Positions 42,069-54,139 of a stretch of 64,000 nucleotides of DNA are shown piece after piece. A model generated the notes under the pieces. That model worked only from the letters and a program-made list of their open reading frames with translations, searched no databases and was not told the DNA's origin. Positions within the stretch are counted from its first letter, which is position 1; the number at the start of each line of letters is the position of its first letter. Origin of the DNA: Macrostomum hystrix (Eukaryota; Platyhelminthes; Macrostomidae); contig CATNEN010000037.1 of NCBI GenBank assembly GCA_950097015.1, forward strand, positions 1,550,001 to 1,614,000, given 5' to 3'. Position numbers and translations under genes: made by a program.

Positions 42069-42669
42069 TCAGCTCTTGCATTAACTTTAATAATGCCAAA
42101 TCCAGAAGATTTTATGTTTCTAAAGTCCAAAATTGTTATTCAAATGCATGTAGCACACAAAAACTCTTGGATTTAGCTCTCAATTAAGGCATTTGATATC
42201 CAAAGGAAGCAAAAAAATACTTTTGTGCTTAAAAACCTTGTATTTTAGCAAAATAAACAAAATTAAATTAAATTATGTTTTAAAGAAATACATTAGTGAT
42301 TTGCTAAGAAATTTTCTACAATATTCAAATGCTTAAAACCCACATATATTACCATATCATCAGTCCAAACCCCCCAATATAAGCTAGGCCCTAGCATTGA
42401 TAATTTGTGATATCTAGGCCTAATACTACAAAAACTAGCAATTTAAGTAAAGTATTTTTGCACTCAGAATAACTAGTAAACTAGGCTTGGCTTTTCAAAA
42501 AAGGGTTCTGGTCTCCTCATCTGCTGCAATCCTGTTTGCCAACAGACAAGTTGACTTATTTGCTGGCAAGAGAAATTTATGAGCAGTCTAAAAGTTGGCC
42601 AAATTAGCTTTAAGTACATGAGAACAAATAAGAGAAACACCTTGCTATTAGGCCTTATCCTATCATACC
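42069..42669. other. AT-rich intergenic stretch
   Basis: No gene is seen. It ends with the dispersed word ttgctattaggcc...cctatcatacc that is also found at 29,940. Confidence 0.45.
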
Positions 42670-43963
42670 CAGTGTTGGGCAAGTTACTTTAAAAAAGTAA
42701 CTTCCGGTCAAGTAACTTCCGGTTCGAAAGAAAGTAACTTCCGGTAGTAGTTCCGGTACCGGCACTCGAAAAAAAAGTAACTTCCGGTTCTTCAGCACCG
42801 GTACTTTCTACTTTTGAAAAATCGCGTGTTAAAGAAGGGCTTAATTATGTTTTTATTATTAAAAAACTAATAATAACATGCCTTTGCAACTGCCAACTTG
42901 TCTAGAGTAAAACCAAGTGGAAAATGATTAAATGAAATTATTGAAAACGAAAAATGAATTTCTGAAAACCTATATTTTTATGGTTTTTGCTTCTTTTTCC
43001 AGTACTAAGGTTCAATCCTTGCTGTGGCAGTACTTTACCAATTACCACTCAAAAGTTTGGCCTGCGCAACTAAAAAAGCTGAAAAAAATATAGATTTGCA
43101 TGTATTTTACACCATAACATTACATTAAGTTTAAATTTGAATAAAGCGTGCGCAAATAGACTAAACGTGATCAGTAAAAAATGAAAATTCGAAAATTGAA
43201 AAATCGCGCCTCTGTTTGACGATAATTCGCGCCTGCCCTCAGAAATCGCATATTCGCGCCTCAATCACACCACTGAATAACTAACAACACAAGTCTTACA
43301 AACTAATGACATAAAGTGACAACTCTAAAAAAGTGCAAAGAGTAGGCCTAGCTCTAGTGGCGCTGCTGCCCTGCTGATAATTACCTTTATTAATTCAATA
43401 ACCTTTTAAGCCCTGAAAAAACTACTTTGACATTTAGACAATTTAGCCTAGGTTAACAGCTGAGAAAAAAAGTTTGCATGCTTCTTAAAAGGAACCCCCT
43501 TAATTTAAACTTGAAAGCTTTAGCACTAGTGTAAAAGCTAGATATAGACAGTCATGTTGTCACAATTCACATCAAATGCCTGTTGCCGCGAAGTAGTACA
43601 AGGCGGTTTAGTGTCGCGTCGGCAAGAGGTGCTCGCTTTGCTCGAATTAAAAATTTAATTTTTTAAAGAACCAAAAAGTTGTTTAAATTCACCAACTAAA
43701 TAAAATTCAAAATTTCTCGGCATTTCTTACGACATTATGAACTGATGATATGAAAATTCTTTCAATTTGTATGTTTTCTTTACTTTCTTTCTCTTTTTTT
43801 CTCTGCATTTAAAAAAGTGCCGGAAGTACCGGACTTAACAAAAAGTAACTTCCGATACCCAAGTCCGGCACTACAAAAAAAAGAACCGGAAAAAAGTGCC
43901 GCTTTAAAAAACAGTAACTTCCGGCACAAAGTGCCGGAAGTGCCGGAAGGTTGCCCAACACTG
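42670..43963. mobile_element. hAT-like non-autonomous element
   Basis: The terminal inverted repeat CAGTGTTGGGCAA starts at 42670 and its complement ends at 43963. Flanks atcatacc and atcatagg match in 6 of 8 positions, which fits an aged 8-bp hAT target duplication. Both ends carry repeated agtaacttccgg/ccggaagt-like words. The 1.3-kb interior is AT-rich and has no transposase. Confidence 0.8.
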
Positions 43964-45252
43964 ATCATAGGCCTACCACTGTGCAGATGGAAGGTCAACA
44001 GATTTTTTTAGTTCTTTGACTAATTTGAATGGATTTTTACACTTGTACTTTTTAGAGTCATAGAAACCACTTGCTTAATCATAAATATGACAGGTGAGTT
44101 AGGGGCCTAGCTAAAGTCTAGACAGACAGTACAATGCATGAGAAAATTTGCACATAGGATGTAGCATTTGATTTGATGACTTTAAGAACAAGCCTCTATA
44201 ATGAGCCAAATATTTTTTAGTTGCTGCAGACTAGGCTCAAAGTTATGCATAAAGTCCAGACACAAAAGCACCTGATCTACTGATCAATATGAACTTGTGC
44301 ATTACCTATCCTACACACTTTATTGTGACAATAAAAGCAGCAGCTGACGACTTTGTTTTATTTATCCTTATTACAAATGAATTTGTAGGCCTACAAAGTT
44401 TCTTTTAAGGACAAGTTAATAGCAGATGAGATGGTGGCCGACAAAAAGACCAGAAACCCTAAAAATGTATGAAATGCCACTTTTATATTATGCATTGCAT
44501 TGTTTATATTAGGAAACTTAACAATAAAGGAAGCGATGTAGTGCCCAACATATAGAAAATCAAGCATAGCTTGCATTGTTACAGCCTATTTTTTCATTTA
44601 AAGTTAACTATATAGTCTCTTGTTTGTAAACCAGCAGATGTAACCTATTCAGCAACCAGTAAACAGTACCAGTAGTACGACTTGACAAGCCAGTGTGCAC
44701 ATGAATTTTTTGCCATATTTAGCAGCTGAAGTTTAAAATGCTATTTTACTTAATAAATACCCTATCTAGATTAAGATTGTGACATATTTATTTGGAGCTG
44801 GGGGGCCTAAACGATCAATGTTAGTATGCGAATAACATTCCAGGAAAGAAAAATAAAGTTTTAAATCTTGTTAATGCATTAAATCCAAACAGCGTAGACG
44901 CGTGAAATTAAAAAGTAATTAGTGCAGTACATCGTAGAATAGAAAAATGTTACCTATTTGTATAAATGTTCGGACTACTAAAGTAAAATTATATATCGTG
45001 TTTGCATATTCAAAACTGTGGACCGTAATATTTATTCTATATTGCACTTGAAAGACAATATTAATCGAGTTTCTATACTGTACAGCCGCGGTTCACAATC
45101 ATTTATTATTATATGAGTCGTGACTGTTCAACATAATTTATGTTTTGGTCAATTGAGTCTACCGAAAACAAGTGTGCAATTAATTTATGTGTGTTTTGGC
45201 TTAGAATCGAAAATTATGAACGATCGAGGAGCCTTCGGAATAAAAAATATAG
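43964..45252. other. AT-rich intergenic stretch
   Basis: No gene is seen. It includes the 3' flank of the nicotinic receptor gene. Confidence 0.45.
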
Positions 45253-48200
45253 TCAACCTTTAAAGACATCTGGTGCCGAGAACAAAATAGCGCACGTTGC
45301 TATCAAAGTAAAACCAGAGAAAAGAATTAGACAGAGGCGATCGATTACCCTGGCTGCAAATTTCCATTCGCTGCTCACTTCACCATCGGCCACATCGTTG
45401 GCGATTTTCTTAGTGACGACGCGAAGCTCGTGAACAATGGTATCCACATCTTCCTGGGTGTCACACTCATCGTAATGTTTTGCCATCGACTCCTGCTGTT
45501 GTCTTAGGGATTCATCATTGACAGACATCTGCCTCTGTCTTTGCTGCTGCTGGAAGTCCGCGTAGGAACTCGGTGAATCCGTGACTCCGCTAGCCGCTGA
45601 TGCAGACGAGAGCTGATGTGGCAAATGTCGCAGCCGCTTCTGTATTGAAGATTGCTGCTGTTGCTGACTTAAAGATGTCAATTCGTCAAACGATGATAAA
45701 CCAGTGGAACACCTGGTGGATCATGCAATGATGAGAATCACAACCTCTGAGCATGAACTAATTCGAGTAGATTATCGAGCAGAAACTCCCAGATCTACAA
45801 ATTTTAATGACTCCGAACTAAAAAAATGCACGTACAAATGCAGCTCATAATTTCTACTTAGCTCCAGCTAATAATAATAATAATAATTGCAGGATTGAGG
45901 GCTGCGAGCAGTGGCCCATCATTTAGTGACACTACTAGACTCGCAGCCAGCGAGGAGGCAATTCTGCCCATTTCGCTGACTCCTGAGCACACACGCACAC
46001 AGATACCGTACGCAGGCACGCTCATACCGGTGTGTACAGGTGTGTACCGGCTCACACCTGACTTTCTCATCGTCAGGCAGTGTACATTTCACTCTGCCTT
46101 GGAGGTTGGCCCTCAAGGGCGTAAATTGCACGACAAGCCCCCAAATCATTCTCTCAGCGACTGCGCCCCAAATAAAAGTGGCCTCGCCGTGGAATCGAAC
46201 TTATAGGGATCGTGGTGCCGTGAGACAAACACGTTAACCGCTTTGCCACCGACCCCCTTAGCTTTAGCTATCTTCCCAATTTTTTAATTTTACCATGCCG
46301 AAATCGGAATTGAACAAGCTCTTCTGAGTTAAAGACTCAATTCTACTTATAAAGCACTATTTGAGACCCAAAAAGCGTAAAGGGTCACTAAAGTGTATAC
46401 CCTTTAAAGACATGCTGCTGCTGCTGTTGCTGTCCATACCCGCCAGCTACCGTTCTGTAGCTGTCTTCAATATCCAAGACATTCGCCAGCAGCGACTTGG
46501 AACAGCGTTCCCGCAGTTCCAGGCCAGACGCGCCCGAGCGACGCCGCAGTGGCCGCACAACGCTGCTACCGATGCCGCGCGACCATTCGCTTAGCCGACG
46601 CCGCAGACGAATCGGTTCGGTGTGCTCCGTGCGGCCGTGATGCCGCATGCAGAGGATGCTGGCCAGATAGACGCAGATAAATTTACGAATCTGCAAATTA
46701 GCCAATCGGCAGTTAAATATTGAACCATTTTCGATCCCCTCGCAATAAAAGCTTTGAAGATATTTCACAGGGCTCACCCAATTAGGTATCGGATGCGACT
46801 CAGCATTCCTGTGGTGATAGTTGAGCACTATCACGGTGAAAACCACGGATAGGCTGCACATTATCATGGTGCACGCGAAGTACATACCTGCACAATTTTT
46901 GAAGCATTTTTTACTTGTTTTTACAAAAACTGAGACGGAATATGCAATTGTTAGTCGCTATATTACAATTATTTAGAGGAATCGTAAAAAAATAATAGCA
47001 AACTAAAACAAAATCCGTTAAAAACTGCAATTACCCTCGTTGAGTAAAATAAGTATTATCGCCTGTTTATCAAATTTGGGTAACTAAATCAAAGTAATCA
47101 TTGTTGCCGGTTTAATTATTTAGTCTCACTTCAGACCAGTGACGTAACCAGGATTTTCATCTAGGGGGCCGCGCCTAATGGGGGGCGCCACTAACAGGGC
47201 GCCACTACCAGGGGGCGCCACTACCAGGGGGCGCCACTACCAAGGGGCACCACTATCAGGGGGCGCCACTACCCAGGGGGCGCCACTACCAGGGGGCGCC
47301 ACTACCAGGGGGCGCCACTACCAGGGGGCGCCACTACCAGGGAGCGACAATATCAGGGGGCGACAATATCAGGGGGCGCCACTACCAGGGGGCGCCACTA
47401 CCAGGGGGCGCCACTACCAAGGGGCACCACTACCAGGGGGCGCCACTACCAGGGGGCGCCACTACCAGGGGGCGCCACTACCAGGGGGCGCCACTACCAG
47501 GGGGCGCCACTACCAGGGGGCGCCACTACCAGGGGGCGCCACTACCAGGGGGCGCCACTACCAGGGGGCGCCACTACCAGGGGGCGCCACTACCAGGGGG
47601 CGCCACTACCAGGGGGCGCCACTACCAGGGGGTGCCACTACCAGGGAGCGCCACTACCAGGGGGCACCACTACCAGGGGGTGCCACTACCAGGGGGCGCC
47701 ACTACCAGGGGGTGCCACTACCAGGGGGCGCCACTACCAGGGGGCGCCACTACCAGGGGGTGCCACTACCAGGGGGCGCCACTACCAGGGAGCGCCACTA
47801 CTCGTACAATATGTTTGTACGAGCGCCACACTGTTTCTTCAGCCCATTCGGGGGGCCCGCGCCGGCCCCCTTGTCCCCACCTGGCCGACCTACCTATGAC
47901 AGGCACTGAATCAGAGGTGGCTGGCATGGCCTCTCCGACCATCATGAGGAATACGGTGAGCGACAGAAGAATTGTGACACCTGTGTGATTCATTTTCGTT
48001 AGTTTTTGTTAATATTTTGCTCAAGCACAATTTACTATTGTGCGAGAAGAAAAGTAGGCAAGTAAAAAATCTAAAATAAAAATTATATGGAGGTAATATC
48101 TAAAAACGTAATACTCTTCATATAACGTGTATTCTGCGAGTTAATTGTTTTGCTTTGATTGAATAATTGATATAAGGTTTGTCAAATAAGCATTATAGAC

Positions 48201-51200
48201 GCATGCACCTCGATGATCACACAGAAATTATAATAATTGCACGACAACATTCTTCATGCAATGTTCTAAATGCATGTTTTTAATTATGTTTTTAATTTAA
48301 ATGAAGTTAAATATAGACAATCCTGCAGATGCATTTGTGTAGGTTGCAATCGCTCCTGTAAAAACTCAGGCAACCCTATCGCAATTAGCCTGCAGTTGAG
48401 CACTCGCCTTACCAATTAGCGGCAGGGACTCCGATGTCTGCGGCATTGCGTCTGCCACTAGTAGCAGAAACATTATCAGCGACAATAGAATTGTCACACC
48501 TGTGCAGGCGCGAAGAAGCGGCCAAGCAATGCGAGGGTAAGCGCGCTGTTAAGATCATTCAGATAAATTCAGAATTCACTATCCTGACGATTCAGGATAC
48601 ATTGTCAGACAACCCATTAGACGAACTGTGCGTTTATGGTCAAAGTTAAACGAATGATAACAATGTTCGTGACAGCAAAAACAAATTACAGGCACATACC
48701 CAACGATATTTTCTCCCCGGCGTCCGGCGGCAAAAGGAAAGTGAGCAGTGTCATTGTGGAGATGAGCACGCAAGGTATGATTAGGTTAAAACCGTAGTAC
48801 AAGGTCCGCCGTCGAATCTTGATAAGGTATTTCAGGTCGATGAAGGGAAAGGGGCAGCAATCGTAGACTAGGGCCGTCCTCTGGCCAGGCATGCCTGCGA
48901 TGAGGGAGTGCATTTTCGGACGATTTAAACTTGCCTTCCCTGGAGAAAGTCGAGGATCGGAGGGTGTTGGTCAGTTGTGGATCGGAGGGTGTTGGTCAGT
49001 TGTGGATCGGAGGGTGTTGGTCAGTTGTGGATCGGAGGGTGTTGGTCAGTTGTGGATCGGAGGGTGTTGGTCAGTTGTGGATGGGAGGGTGTTGGTCAGT
49101 TGTGGATCGGAGGGTGTTGGTCAGTTGTGGATCGGAGGGTGTTGGTCAGTTTAGGATCGGAGGGTGTTGGTCAGTTGAGGATTGGAGGTTGTTGGTCAGT
49201 TGTGGATCGGAGGGTGTTGGTCAGTTGTGGATCGGAGGGTGTTGGTCAGTTGAGGATTGGAGGGTGTTGGTCAGTTGTGGATCGGAGGGTGTTGGTCAGT
49301 TGTGGATCGGAGGGTGTTGGTCAGTTGTGGATCGGAGGGTGTTGGTCAGTTTAGGATCGGAGGGTGTTGGTCAGTTGTGGATCGGAGGGTGTTGGTCAGT
49401 TGAGGTTGTTGGTCAGTTGTGGATCGGAGGGTGTTGGTCAGTTGTGGATCGGAGGGTGTTGGTCAGTTTAGGATCGGAGGGTGTTGGTCAGTTGTGGATC
49501 GGAGGGTGTTGGTCAGTTGTGGATCGGAGGGTGTTGGTCAGTTGAGGATCGGATGGTGTTGTTCAGTTTAGGATCGGAGGGTGTTTGTAAGTCGAGGATC
49601 GTTTAACTAAAAAAAGTTAATCGCACATTGATTCGGCACACAACAGTTGAGCATTAGTGCCAAGGATGCTGCGAAAAATATTTTTGACATGCGCAAGCGC
49701 TTTGGCTGTGCTCATTTGTGCATCTCGGCAGATATCTAAGAATAAAGAAACAAATACATGATGCGGTGCACACCGAAGACGCCCATCTCGCCATCGTCTG
49801 GCGGAATTTTGTAACCGAGGACCGAGAGAGAGGCCAGGAAGCTGCAAGGGCCCAGCATGTTGAACAGAAAGTACAACTGAGGCCTATACAAATGCGCAGG
49901 TGAAATATCAAGTAAAGCTTGCTAGTACCAGCTCGACCTGGAAGTTTGGTTGGCGTCAACCGGATCGAGATCTTGGAGCATTGGGCAAACGTAGTTTTCG
50001 ATGCTTCTGATTCAGAATATCGGTATGAATCGTTCATCGATCTAGGTGGAAGAGCTAAAAGCTGGTGTCGTCTGAAAGCTCAAGATTCAGTTTTTCTGAT
50101 CTGCATGGTGTGAATAGCTTTTGCTTTGGAAAAAATCGAAGGAACAATCGATAGGACGTGACAGACCAGCGTGAGTAGTTTGCATTTCGGGTTATACTTT
50201 TCGGGTCGACGTTTTACATTGTTACTTTGAATCGAAGTGCCTGTAACCTGATTTTAAAATACTATATTAAATTGTGACATTGTAAAAAACACAAAGATTT
50301 ACCTTCAAGATTCCACTCGCCGCTTTTTACATAGTTGGACGTGTCGCCGCTGCCGCTCTCGGTGCAGCCCTCCGGGTCGCCCAGGCGGTCCTGCACCGTT
50401 TTGAAGCTCTCGTTGGAGCATTTGAACCGAAGATCGACTGTGCCACCGTCGTAAGTCCACGAGCCGAACTTCATCAAACACTCCTGCGTATCGAACGGGA
50501 ACCAGGTGATGTCAATCTTGCAGGTGGACTTGAACATACCGGGCGGTATGTAGGTCATGAAGCCGGTGTTGTCAATCACCACGTTTGTCGGGTACGTGCC
50601 GTCGAATTTCTCGTCAGCGCTTTATGAAAAATGATCGAGCCGAGTGATTTGAAACCACACAACACTGTAGTACAAGCTACTAGTTTCCCTTCTTTATTTC
50701 TGTCTTCACTCACCTATTGTATAAGAGTACATCCGGCCGCCAGACCTTTCTTGGGTCAATGTTGATCTTAGTTATGTTTCCGAATTGCTTCGGATCCCAT
50801 TTGAAGTGATAATCTGACCATGACTACAAGCATGGGAAGCATTGTGCTCTCAAACTTATTGTATGTACGAGCGTAAATATGAGCATGCAACTCACCAAAT
50901 CTAGCCAGATGCTTGAGAATAAGATCTGGTTCTTCTCGTCCTGAAGTAAATTATGGAATTTTTTAGTTTAATTTAGTTTTGTGTATCTTGAGTTAGTCTT
51001 GGCGAGGCTTGTAGCCTACCAGCGGTTAGAGGGGGTTCGATTACCGACTCTATTGGAACAATTTGTGTCCATTAGCAAGACACTTAACTCTGCATTGCTT
51101 CAGTTCACCCAGCTGTTAAATACGTAGCAGCATTAGCTGGGGGGTAATTGAGGGTGGGTATGGCGTCCCCCCAGTCCATGGACTGAACAGCCGTTCGCAG

Positions 51201-53933
51201 CCTTCGATCAGATGCTTCGCGCAATAGCTGCGGCTGTGCTGTCAGCTGCACATCTGGCCCGATTGGGGCAGGTGTAACGAAATAATTGTTTTTATCTTTC
51301 TGCTGCATTAACAGAAAGAGCTAACAAAAAATTCTAAAATAGGTCAAAAGCTCACCACGTCTATGATCTGCTGCAGTGACACTTTGAACCAGACGTACAG
51401 AATGTCCGTATCGTTCTCAACTGGCCGTTCCATTGGATTATGCTGATTTGAGCTGTTCTCAAACAGATAGCGAAGCAGTAGTTTTTCATTTCGACCTGCA
51501 TTAACACATAGGATGCGAAATCAAACCTTATATTTAGATTTATTTCTGTTCAGATTGGTTTAAAACCAACTTCATGTGCGACACAAAAAAGTAAAATTTA
51601 TTGACCTAATTTCTGAGTTAAATAAAAACAATAATAAGGTCGCCGCCAGTCCCTCTGAATGACACAGCATCTTGCAGAATCAATATCTGAGCCATCTTAA
51701 TCCCCCAAGGCCAATCAATTTTTCTAAAGCCTTAACGCAGTGCAATGCAAATCGTTTTGCCGATTAATTTAAATGCAATATATTAATTTTTTCGAAGCAG
51801 CTCATAGCTTATCTCGTGCCACTGTCACAAGCCCGGTCACTTGTTTTATCCCTGTCTCGCAAAGATATGACCTGATTGCCCTGCGGCAGTGGCTATTGGC
51901 ATTTAGCTTTGCCAATTTACTTGCAGATCTCATTTCCCTATTGCATTTCATCCAAAAAAAGGCAACAATTTTTTGTTTAAAATGACACTGTAGTGGTTAG
52001 AACTGCTTGGGGGTTTAGTGATCAACTGCTTCACTGTGTCTACAGATGGTCCTTCACTCCTGTGTCTACAGATAGTCCTCACTCACGGTGTCTACAGATA
52101 GTCCTCACTCACGGTGTCTACAGATGGTCCTTCACTCACGGTGTCTACAGATGGTCCTTCACTCGCTGTGTCTACAGATGGTCCTTCACTCACGGTGTCT
52201 ACAGATGGTCCTTCACTCCTGTGTCTACAGATGGTCCTTCACTCCTGTGTCTACAGATGGTCCTTCACTCGCTGTGTCTACAGATGGTCCTTCACTCCTG
52301 TGTCTACAGATGGTCCTTCACTCGCTGTGTCTACAGATGGTCCTTCACTCGCTGTGTCTACAGATGGTCCTTCACTCGCTGTGTCTACAGATGGTCCTTC
52401 ACTCACGGTGTCTACAGATGGTCCTTCACTCACGGTGTCTACAGATGGTCCTTCACTCCTGTGTCTACAGATGGTCCTTCACTCACGGTGTCTACAGATG
52501 GTCCTTCACTCACGGTGTCTACAGATGGTCCTTCACTCACGGTGTCTACAGATGGTCCTTCACTCACGGTGTCTACAGATGGTCCTTCACTCACTGTGTC
52601 TACAGATGGTCCTTCACTCACGGTGTCTACAGATGGTCCTTCACTCACGGTGTCTACAGATGGTCCTTCACTCGCTGTGTCTACAGATGGTCCTTCACTC
52701 ACTGTGTCTACAGATGGTCCTTCACTCACGGTGTCTACAGATGGTCCTTAACTTTTCTAAACTGTCTACAGATGGTCCCTAAATTGCCTCAGCATTTGGA
52801 TCGAATGCAACTCTCACAATAAATTTGAGATGCTTTCCAATTTAGGCGGTCCAAGTTAGCGACAGTTTATCATCCTTTAAAGATGCAGTTCAAGCAGCAA
52901 CAGCACCGGTCAACTCATCAGAACGCAACAGTCCGCGAAATCCATAAATGTCCTCGAGTTTTCAGTTTAAACGAAATCAGCCAGCATTCTTCCATGCTGC
53001 TGGTGCATGAAATTTTCCTAACAAACAACACATGGGAGACAAATTGGCCCTATTTAGTCCTCTGCAGCTGTCAACAGAACGGCCACGCCAGACTCATTGA
53101 TCGCTGAGAAAAGCCATCGATCTCACTAATTTCACAAAACTCGAGTGGTTTGTGGAGCAGAAATCGAACTCAATCTGTACTAAGAAGCTTGGCGACACTA
53201 CTAGGTCGGTAATTTAGCACGTCCAAACTGGTGAGAAATGGAAGCTTGAGCAGGAGGCGAAATATGAAACAATTCTGAAACTTCGTTACCGCGTATTGTT
53301 GCCACATGGCTAATAACCAGTTTCCATAGAAACTATTTATTGAGCACCTTGAATGATTTGTTGATGCGGTTGTGTAAAATTTATATTACAAGGATTGGAC
53401 TGTCGAGTTTGTGTATTAGGGTGTGGGATTATGGATTATGATGTGGGATTGAGGATTATGGTGTGGGATTGAGGATTATGGTGTGGGGTTGTGGATTAAT
53501 GTGTAGGATTGTGGATTATGGTGTGGGATTGTGGATTAATGTGTAGGATTGTGGATTAAAGTGTGGGATTGTGGATTAATGTGTGGGATTGTGGATTAAT
53601 GTGTGGGGTTGTGGATTAATGTGTGGGGTTGTGGATTAAAGTGTGGGATTGTGGATTAATGTGTTGGATTGTGGATTATGGTGTGGGATTATGGATTAGG
53701 GTGTGGGATTGAGGTTTAGAGTGTGGGGTTGCAGATCGTATTTCGGATTATAGAAGCCTTGTTACTGTAAGCTCGATAAGCACTTGAATTTCGCATTTTG
53801 ATTGGCCCTGGGGTTTTTGTTGCAAATCACTGTCTTCCCTCGCGGTCTCACCTGATGCCACCGCTGCCACTAGAAGCAGTCCTAGCAGAAGAAGCCAGTT
53901 GATTGACTCTGACAAAACCGCGTGTTTCTGCAT
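45253..53933 (-). CDS. Nicotinic acetylcholine receptor subunit, alpha7-like
   Basis: Ten exons: 53852-53933 (signal peptide), 51356-51495, 50896-50940 (45 bp), 50714-50823, 50303-50619, 48700-48894, one of two M2 exons (48413-48499 or 47894-47980), 46778-46887, 46401-46690 and 45253-45712. All junctions are GT-AG with matching phases; about 611 aa. The extracellular part has W-R-P-D and L-Y-N-S (loop A), a 13-residue Cys-loop (C-K-I-D-I...Q-E-C), G-S-W-T-Y (loop B) and Y-D-C-C, the vicinal Cys pair of alpha subunits (loop C). G-E-K before M2 predicts cation selectivity. The M3-M4 loop is Gln-rich. M4 has [16 protein letters not shown]. Subunits form pentameric acetylcholine-gated channels in the plasma membrane. 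Confidence 0.93.
45870..46258 (-). mobile_element. SINE family A, full-length copy with canonical B-box
   Basis: The minus strand begins with ggtcggtggcaaagcggtta, B-box agttcgattccacg, then ggggcgcagtcgctgagaga, gggggcttgtcgtgcaattt, and the distal block tgtgtgcgtgtgtgctcagg. It ends in an (att)n tail. It lies in the last intron of the receptor gene, in the gene's own orientation. Confidence 0.85.
47190..47810. repeat. Minisatellite, 17-bp G-rich unit
   Basis: About 36 copies of cactaccagggggcgcc with few variants, so it is strikingly homogeneous. It is in the intron just 3' of the downstream M2 exon. Each unit holds the palindrome ggcgcc and a G5 run. Reading frames over it are artefacts. 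Confidence 0.95.
47894..47980 (-). CDS. M2 exon a (downstream alternative) of the nicotinic subunit
   Basis: 87 bp with acceptor cacacag and donor atag|gtaggt. With the split Gly codon it encodes [20 protein letters not shown] and then [10 protein letters not shown]. This is the pore-lining M2 helix and the M2-M3 linker. On alpha7 numbering: Leu 9', Thr 12', Val 13', Glu 20'. Confidence 0.92.
48413..48499 (-). CDS. M2 exon b (upstream alternative) of the nicotinic subunit
   Basis: 87 bp with acceptor ctgcacag and donor attg|gtaagg, the same phases as exon a. It encodes [20 protein letters not shown], then [10 protein letters not shown]. On alpha7 numbering it differs from exon a at 12' (Ile), 13' (Met), 16', 17', 19' and 20' (Asp), but keeps Leu 9' and Thr 6'. 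It is open, with conserved splice sites and no lesion, so it is very probably used. Confidence 0.9.
48950..49600. repeat. Minisatellite, 25-bp unit
   Basis: About 25 copies of gatcggagggtgttggtcag plus ttgtg, in the receptor intron just 5' of the loop C/M1 exon. The first units lie within about 60 bp of the exon acceptor at 48,895. Confidence 0.93.
49774..49937 (-). pseudogene. Decayed duplicate of the loop C/M1 exon
   Basis: Flanked by an acceptor-like cttccag and a donor-like TTCG|gtgtgc in the same phases as the functional exon (48700-48894). Its reading gives [10 protein letters not shown], then after a one-base shift [14 protein letters not shown] and [13 protein letters not shown], which aligns with [11 protein letters not shown] and [12 protein letters not shown]. 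The vicinal Cys pair is absent. Its length, 164 bp, is out of frame by one, so including it would break the protein. Confidence 0.68.
51005..51295 (+). mobile_element. SINE family B copy
   Basis: Head with gcttgtagcctaccagcggt and B-box-like gggggttcgattaccgac. The body has cacccagctgttaaatacgt, gtccatggactgaacagcc and gatgcttcgcgcaatagctg. It is intronic in the receptor gene, opposite in orientation. Confidence 0.82.
52040..52780. repeat. Minisatellite, 27-bp unit
   Basis: About 27 copies of ggtgtctacagatggtcctt plus cactcac, with 26-bp variants that change frame. First intron of the receptor gene. The frame of 27 produces nine-residue protein-like repeats on both strands; I do not regard these as genes. 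Confidence 0.93.
53410..53730. repeat. Minisatellite, about 20-bp unit
   Basis: Copies of gtgtgggattgtggattaat with variants. It ends close to the signal-peptide exon of the receptor gene (first intron). Confidence 0.88.
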
Positions 53934-54139
53934 TAGTTGGCTTCTATGGCAATATACGAGTATTAGTGACTAGCGATTTTCTTATCACAGATTCTAACTC
54001 GCTTCTGGAAGCATTCGGTCATATTTATAGGGCTGGAGACCCGCGGGTAGGGATGGATCCCAACAGCCAATGAAATTCTTTGGATCAGCAAACCGACAAG
54101 TAGAATGGAAGAGCAGTCTAGCCCAGCGCAATCCTTAAC
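53934..54139. promoter_or_regulatory. Upstream region of the nicotinic receptor gene
   Basis: This is the promoter side by position only. No core element could be assigned. Confidence 0.3.

Noticed and set aside
47178-47988. Collagen-like G-A-P-L-P-G-G repeat ORFs
   Set aside because: They arise from the 17-bp array; the sequence is intronic between receptor exons on the other strand.
48891-49545. Repeated [16 protein letters not shown] ORFs
   Set aside because: They come from the 25-bp minisatellite.
51993-52822. Nine-residue repeat ORFs on both strands
   Set aside because: They arise from the 27-bp minisatellite in the first intron of the receptor gene.
4000-54000. Tandem arrays considered as CRISPR
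   Set aside because: The repeats are directly adjacent without unique spacers, and the genome is eukaryotic.
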